Assembly (NCBI GenBank): GCA_024233285.1
Contig: JACKPU010000002.1
Coordinates: forward strand, 1 to 64,000
Direction: 5' to 3'
From: Opitutaceae bacterium
GTDB taxonomy: Bacteria > Verrucomicrobiota > Verrucomicrobiia > Opitutales > Opitutaceae
DNA: 64,000 nucleotides
Below the pieces are notes generated by a model. The model did not search any database. It was not told the origin of the DNA and saw only the letters and a program-made list of their open reading frames with translations. Below are positions 60,440 to 64,000 of this stretch, piece by piece. Position 1 is the stretch's first letter, and each line of letters starts with the position of its first letter. The translations under genes and the position numbers were made by a program.

Positions 60440-62434
60440 ATGCATCATCTACGTTTCCGTCAGGTTCACCTCGATTTTCATACCAGCGGCTTGATCCCCG
60501 GGATTGGCGAAAAGTTCGACAAACGGCGTTTCCAAGAGGCGCTCAAGGTCGGGCACGTCAATTCGATCACGCTGTTTTCCAAATGCCACCACGGCTACAG
60601 CTATCACCCGACCAAGATCGGGCAGATGCACCCGCATCTGAAAACCGATCTCTTGGCCCGCCAGATCGACGCCTGCCGCGAGATCAATGTTCGCTGCCCG
60701 ATCTACCTCAGCGCCGGCCTTGATGAACTCGCCGCCTTTGCCAACCCGACCTGGGTGGTGAAAAAGAAGGACGGCACGCTCTACAAGCCGCTCGAGGTCG
60801 AGTGGTTCGTGCGCATCCTGCGTTTCAACTCGCCTTATCTCGCTTATCTCTGTGCGCAGATCGAAGAGGTCTGCCAGCGCTGGCCGGACAACGACGGCAT
60901 ATTCCTCGACATCATCGGCACGCATCGTGACTACAGCGACGACGCGCTGCAGGAAATGAAGCGCCTCGGTTACAATCCCGAGAACGACGACGATGTGCAG
61001 CGCTACGCGGAGGAGGTGCTCTACCGCTACTTCAAGGCCACGACCGCCGCCGCGCAGTCGGTGAACAAGGACAACCCGGTCTTCCACAACTCCGGCCACA
61101 TTTCGCTCGGGGCGCGCAAGGCCCTGAAGTTCAACACGCACCTCGAGCTCGAGTCACTGCCCACCGGCGGCTGGGGTTACGATCACTTCCCGATGTCGGC
61201 CCGCTATGTGATCACGCAGAAGTGGGACTTCCTCGGCATGACCGGCAAGTTCCACAACACGTGGGGTGAGTTCGGCGGCTTCAAACGGCCCGCGGCACTG
61301 CGTTACGAATGCGGCGCCATGCTCGCCTACGGTGCGAAGTGCAGCATCGGCGATCAACTGCACCCCGACGGCGAGATGAACCTCGACACCTACAAGCTCA
61401 TCGGCGCGGCCTATGCCGAGGTCGAGCAAAAGGAGCCGTGGTGCGATTACGTCAAGCCGGTCGCCAAGATCGCCATCGTCAGTTCGCTGCAAAACCAAGG
61501 CGTCTGGCGTGGCGGCCACGGGCAGACCTTCCTCGCCGACGAAGGCGCCGGACGCATGTTGCTCGAATTGCATCAACCGTTCGTCGTCCTCGACGAACAC
61601 GCTGCTTGGACCGGTTTCGATCTGTTGATTCTGCCCGAGGGGTTTGTCATGACTCCGGACAAGGCCGCGCAGGCTAAGAAATTCCTCGCTGCCGGTGGCC
61701 GCATCATCGCGGCGGGTTCGGCCTTGCTCAATCCGGAACAGAGCGCGTTTGCCATTGACCCGGGCGCGAAGTTGCTCGGTCGCACCACGAACAACCCCGA
61801 CTATCTCATGGCGACGCCGCTCACGCCGGATGTGCCGGTCAAGTCGGCCATCGTCATTCACGGTTGCGCTTATGAAATCAAGCCGACGACGGCCAAGGTG
61901 TTGGTCGATCGCCGTGAATCGTATTTCAACCGCACGTGGGAGCACTACTGCTCGCATCAACATGCGCCGGATGCGCCGAAGCAGGTCTCACCGGCTGCGA
62001 CGGTGAATGCGAAAATCGCCTATTTCGCGCACGATATTTTCAGCGCTTACCGCAGTTACGGCCAGCCGCTCTATCGCGACTTCTTTGCCGCGGCCCTCAA
62101 TCGTTTGCTCAACGGCAAACTGCCGGTGGAAACCAATTTGCCCACCACGGCTCGCGTCAACGTGATGGAGCAGCGCAAGGAGAAGCGCTACGTGGCGCAT
62201 CTGCTCTACGCGGCGACCAGCACGCGCGGCAAGTTCAACGGCCAGCCCGTCGAACTCATCGAAGATTTGATCCCGTTGCGCGATGTCAGCGTCACCCTGC
62301 GTTTGCCGCGCAAGGTAAAGACCGTGCGACTCGTGCCCGCCGGCGACGAACTCGCGTTTACCGCGACGAAGGACGGCGTGAGCTTTACGGTGCCGGAATT
62401 CACCGCGCATCAAATGGTCGAACTCGGCTACTGA
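60440..62434 (+). CDS. Putative glycoside hydrolase with beta-galactosidase-trimerisation-like domain
   Basis: A 664-residue cytoplasmic protein. The first 330 residues look like an (alpha/beta)8 barrel of the hypothetical-GH6 type, with FHTSGLIPGIGEKFD, LFSKCHHGYSYHPTK, NDGIFLDIIGTHRDY (strand-end Asp) and NSGHISLGA. A middle domain (about 335-500: KIAIVSSLQNQGVWRGGHG, LLILPEGFVMTPDKAAQAKKFLAAGGRIIAAG) resembles the beta-galactosidase trimerisation flavodoxin-like domain, and a small beta domain ends the protein. Catalytic residues cannot be fixed by eye, so activity is presumed. The enolase-type gene follows ten bases downstream, so the substrate is probably a galactose- or uronate-bearing glycan. 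Confidence 0.85.
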   Translation: MHHLRFRQVHLDFHTSGLIPGIGEKFDKRRFQEALKVGHVNSITLFSKCHHGYSYHPTKIGQMHPHLKTDLLARQIDACREINVRCPIYLSAGLDELAAFANPTWVVKKKDGTLYKPLEVEWFVRILRFNSPYLAYLCAQIEEVCQRWPDNDGIFLDIIGTHRDYSDDALQEMKRLGYNPENDDDVQRYAEEVLYRYFKATTAAAQSVNKDNPVFHNSGHISLGARKALKFNTHLELESLPTGGWGYDHFPMSARYVITQKWDFLGMTGKFHNTWGEFGGFKRPAALRYECGAMLAYGAKCSIGDQLHPDGEMNLDTYKLIGAAYAEVEQKEPWCDYVKPVAKIAIVSSLQNQGVWRGGHGQTFLADEGAGRMLLELHQPFVVLDEHAAWTGFDLLILPEGFVMTPDKAAQAKKFLAAGGRIIAAGSALLNPEQSAFAIDPGAKLLGRTTNNPDYLMATPLTPDVPVKSAIVIHGCAYEIKPTTAKVLVDRRESYFNRTWEHYCSHQHAPDAPKQVSPAATVNAKIAYFAHDIFSAYRSYGQPLYRDFFAAALNRLLNGKLPVETNLPTTARVNVMEQRKEKRYVAHLLYAATSTRGKFNGQPVELIEDLIPLRDVSVTLRLPRKVKTVRLVPAGDELAFTATKDGVSFTVPEFTAHQMVELGY

Positions 62435-62443
62435 TTTCGCGCC

Positions 62444-63622
62444 ATGAAAATCACCCGCATCGAGACCAAGGTCTGCCATGCGCGCATGCGCAACTGGATC
62501 TTCGTCAAAGTCATCACCGATCAGCCCGGATTGTTTGGTTGGGGCGAAGCCACCCTTGAATGGCACACCCGTTCGGTCGTCGGCGCGATCGAGGATCTGA
62601 GCCAGTTGCTAATCGGCGAGGATCCCCGGCGCATCGAACATCTGTGGCAGACGATGTATCGCCAGCATTTCTGGCACGGCAACGGAGCCGTGCGCGGCAC
62701 GGCCATTGCCGGCATCGATCTCGCGCTGTGGGATATTCTCGGCAAGATTCTGAACGTGCCCTGCCACCAGCTCTGGGGTGGACGCGTCCGCGATTACATC
62801 CGGCTTTACTGCCACTTGGGCGGCGGACGCATGGAGGATTTTTACGAGACGCCGGTTGATGAAGCGAAACGGTTCGGCGAATTGGCCCAAAAGGCCGTGG
62901 CTGATGGCTACACCGCATTCAAATCCATGCCCGTGCCGGAGCAGATGCCGATCGAAGGCGTGAAACCGGTCAAAGCGGCCGCGGCCTGCGTCCAGGCGAT
63001 GCGCGAGGCCGTCGGCGATGGGATCGACATTATGGTCGATTGCCATGCGCGGCCTTCGCCGCAGATGGGCCTGCAATTCGCCAAGGCCCTCGAGCCCTAC
63101 GATCTCTATTTTTTCGAGGAACCCTGCTGGCCGGAACACATGGACGGCATCGCTGCGGTGCAGCATGCGGTCAAAACCCCGATTGCGACCGGCGAACGCC
63201 TGACCTCGTCCTTTGCATTCAAGGAATTGCTCGAAAAGCGCGCGGCCGCGATCGTGCAGCCCGACATCACCCACTGCGGCGGGCTGAGCGAAACCCGGCG
63301 GGTCGCCGCCATGGCCAACGCTTACGGCGTAGCCGTCGCCCCGCATAATCCGCAGGGCCCGGTCAGCACGGCGGCATCGATCGAGTTCGGTTTCGCCACG
63401 CCTAATTACCTGATCTGCGAAGCCGTGCACCAAGACGTGCCGTGGCGCGACGACGTTGTGTCGTGGGGTTTCCGCGTTGAGCCCAAGGGCCGTCGCGTTT
63501 ATCCCGGAGAACGTCCGGGCCTGGGTGTGGAAATTAACGAGGCCGAAGTTGCCAAACATCCGTTCGAGCAGGAAGTGCCGCGCCGCAGTTTCGCGCCTGA
63601 TGGGGCGGTCATCGACTGGTGA
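62444..63622 (+). CDS. Mandelate racemase/enolase superfamily sugar-acid dehydratase, DgoD-like
   Basis: A 392-residue enolase-superfamily enzyme. Metal ligands are Asp199 (VDCHARPSP), Glu225 (FFEEPCWPE) and Glu251 (TGERLTSS); catalytic histidines are His201 and His301 (APHNPQGP). Each is offset by exactly 16 from E. coli D-galactonate dehydratase (Asp183, His185, Glu209, Glu235, His285), so the active-site geometry is of that type. It should dehydrate D-galactonate or a similar aldonate to the 2-keto-3-deoxy acid. The next SDR gene overlaps its stop by one base. The offset supports DgoD or a close aldonate dehydratase; substrate proof is lacking. Confidence 0.92.
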   Translation: MKITRIETKVCHARMRNWIFVKVITDQPGLFGWGEATLEWHTRSVVGAIEDLSQLLIGEDPRRIEHLWQTMYRQHFWHGNGAVRGTAIAGIDLALWDILGKILNVPCHQLWGGRVRDYIRLYCHLGGGRMEDFYETPVDEAKRFGELAQKAVADGYTAFKSMPVPEQMPIEGVKPVKAAAACVQAMREAVGDGIDIMVDCHARPSPQMGLQFAKALEPYDLYFFEEPCWPEHMDGIAAVQHAVKTPIATGERLTSSFAFKELLEKRAAAIVQPDITHCGGLSETRRVAAMANAYGVAVAPHNPQGPVSTAASIEFGFATPNYLICEAVHQDVPWRDDVVSWGFRVEPKGRRVYPGERPGLGVEINEAEVAKHPFEQEVPRRSFAPDGAVIDW

Positions 63623-64000
63623 TGAACGCGGCGCCCGAGTTTGACGAGACTCCCCGGCCGGCGCTGCGCCTGCCGGATCTCGCGGGGCGTATCGCACTGG
63701 TGACCGGCGCGAGCTCGGGCATCGGCCGTGCGACCGCGGAATTATTGCTCGCGAATGGCGCCGCGGTGCACGGCCTGGCGCATGAACGCACAGACATCGC
63801 GCATCCGCATTTTCGGGCGCATCTTTGCGATCTGCGCGACGCCGCGACGATCAAGCAAACGGTTGCGGCCATCGCGGCGGGCAGTCCGCATTTGGACTAC
63901 GTCGTCAACGTCGCCGGCATTGATCCCAAGGTCTCGCTCGATGAGGGTGGCGCCACGCAGTGGGATGAAATCGCCGATACGAATCTCCGCGCGTATTACC
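63622..64000 (+). CDS. Short-chain dehydrogenase, truncated by window end
   Basis: The first 126 residues of an SDR: TGASSGIGRATAELLLANGA (coenzyme loop), HLCDLRD (acidic adenosine contact) and VVNVAGIDPK in place of the usual NNAG. The catalytic Ser-Tyr-Lys part lies beyond the window. ATG overlaps the dehydratase TGA (TGATG), so it is translated with it. Oxidation of a sugar or sugar acid in the same pathway is the natural guess. The frame is open to the last base. Confidence 0.88.
   Translation, partial: MNAAPEFDETPRPALRLPDLAGRIALVTGASSGIGRATAELLLANGAAVHGLAHERTDIAHPHFRAHLCDLRDAATIKQTVAAIAAGSPHLDYVVNVAGIDPKVSLDEGGATQWDEIADTNLRAYY

Noticed and set aside
60440..62434. Alpha-L-fucosidase (GH29)
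   Set aside because: The barrel start and domain order fit the hypothetical-GH6 plus beta-galactosidase-trimerisation layout better, and no GH29 nucleophile context is visible.

Overview
The window is GC-rich, densely coded bacterial chromosome: 59 protein genes on both strands, mostly separated by fewer than 150 bases. I see no rRNA, tRNA, CRISPR array, transposase, integrase or phage gene. The content suggests Verrucomicrobiota, most likely the Opitutaceae. The clues are a very long GreA-like protein of the kind known from the PVC group, a GxxExxY protein bounded by CACGAAT repeats, a deoxyhypusine-synthase-like protein, a membrane pyrophosphatase with potassium-type residues, and a TIGR02999-type sigma factor beside a TPR kinase. 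The taxonomic call is inference.

Layout. 1-2995 (minus): a run of small envelope genes (lipoprotein, HEAT protein, Pmp3-like peptide, NTF2-like protein, GDSL esterase cut by the window edge). 3102-6926 (plus): deoC, a GxxExxY gene inside an inverted repeat, and two aldehyde dehydrogenase genes that look like a split ALDH16. 7278-10938 (minus): M1 aminopeptidase and a PfkB sugar kinase. 11101-15122 (plus): LytS/LytTR two-component pair, a 60-residue membrane peptide and a NatAB-like ABC exporter. 15257-17285: coiled-coil protein, thymidine phosphorylase, small ORF. 17347-19233 (minus): ABC-F ATPase. 19337-23662 (plus): ECF-like sigma factor, Ser/Thr kinase with TPRs, deoxyhypusine-synthase-like protein. 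23744-29331: FAD protein, YyaL-type thioredoxin protein, response regulator with Cys4 tail, SlyX, ArsR-methyltransferase. 29438-32677: divergent long GreA and rsmB. 32678-43706 (minus): aspartyl protease, MFS, hybrid histidine kinase, glyA, LMW phosphatase, secreted protein, purD, LOG-domain protein. 43827-46341: FKBP, threonine aldolase, shikimate kinase.

46350-52421 is the most system-like stretch. A minus-strand glycosyltransferase and thioesterase diverge from plus-strand genes for an ACP-dehydratase fusion, a ketosynthase, an SDR and an MGDG-synthase-type glycosyltransferase. This looks like a compact acyl-chain and glycolipid pathway with intact catalytic residues. 52423-57357 holds a coiled-coil membrane protein, an EF-hand protein, a lipoprotein, a membrane protein and two aldo/keto reductases. 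57458-60172 is the pyrophosphatase. 60440-64000 is a sugar-acid operon: glycosidase-like protein, galactonate-dehydratase-like enolase, SDR cut by the window end.

Working together: thymidine phosphorylase, the PfkB kinase (possibly), DeoC and the ALDH pair could take deoxynucleosides to acetate and glyceraldehyde-3-phosphate. The NatAB-like exporter and the pyrophosphatase may both bear on Na+ balance. Several signalling systems of different kinds lie in one 64 kb stretch. Degenerate inverted repeats sit in three intergenic spaces (4041-4489, 5988-6048, 41716-41752).
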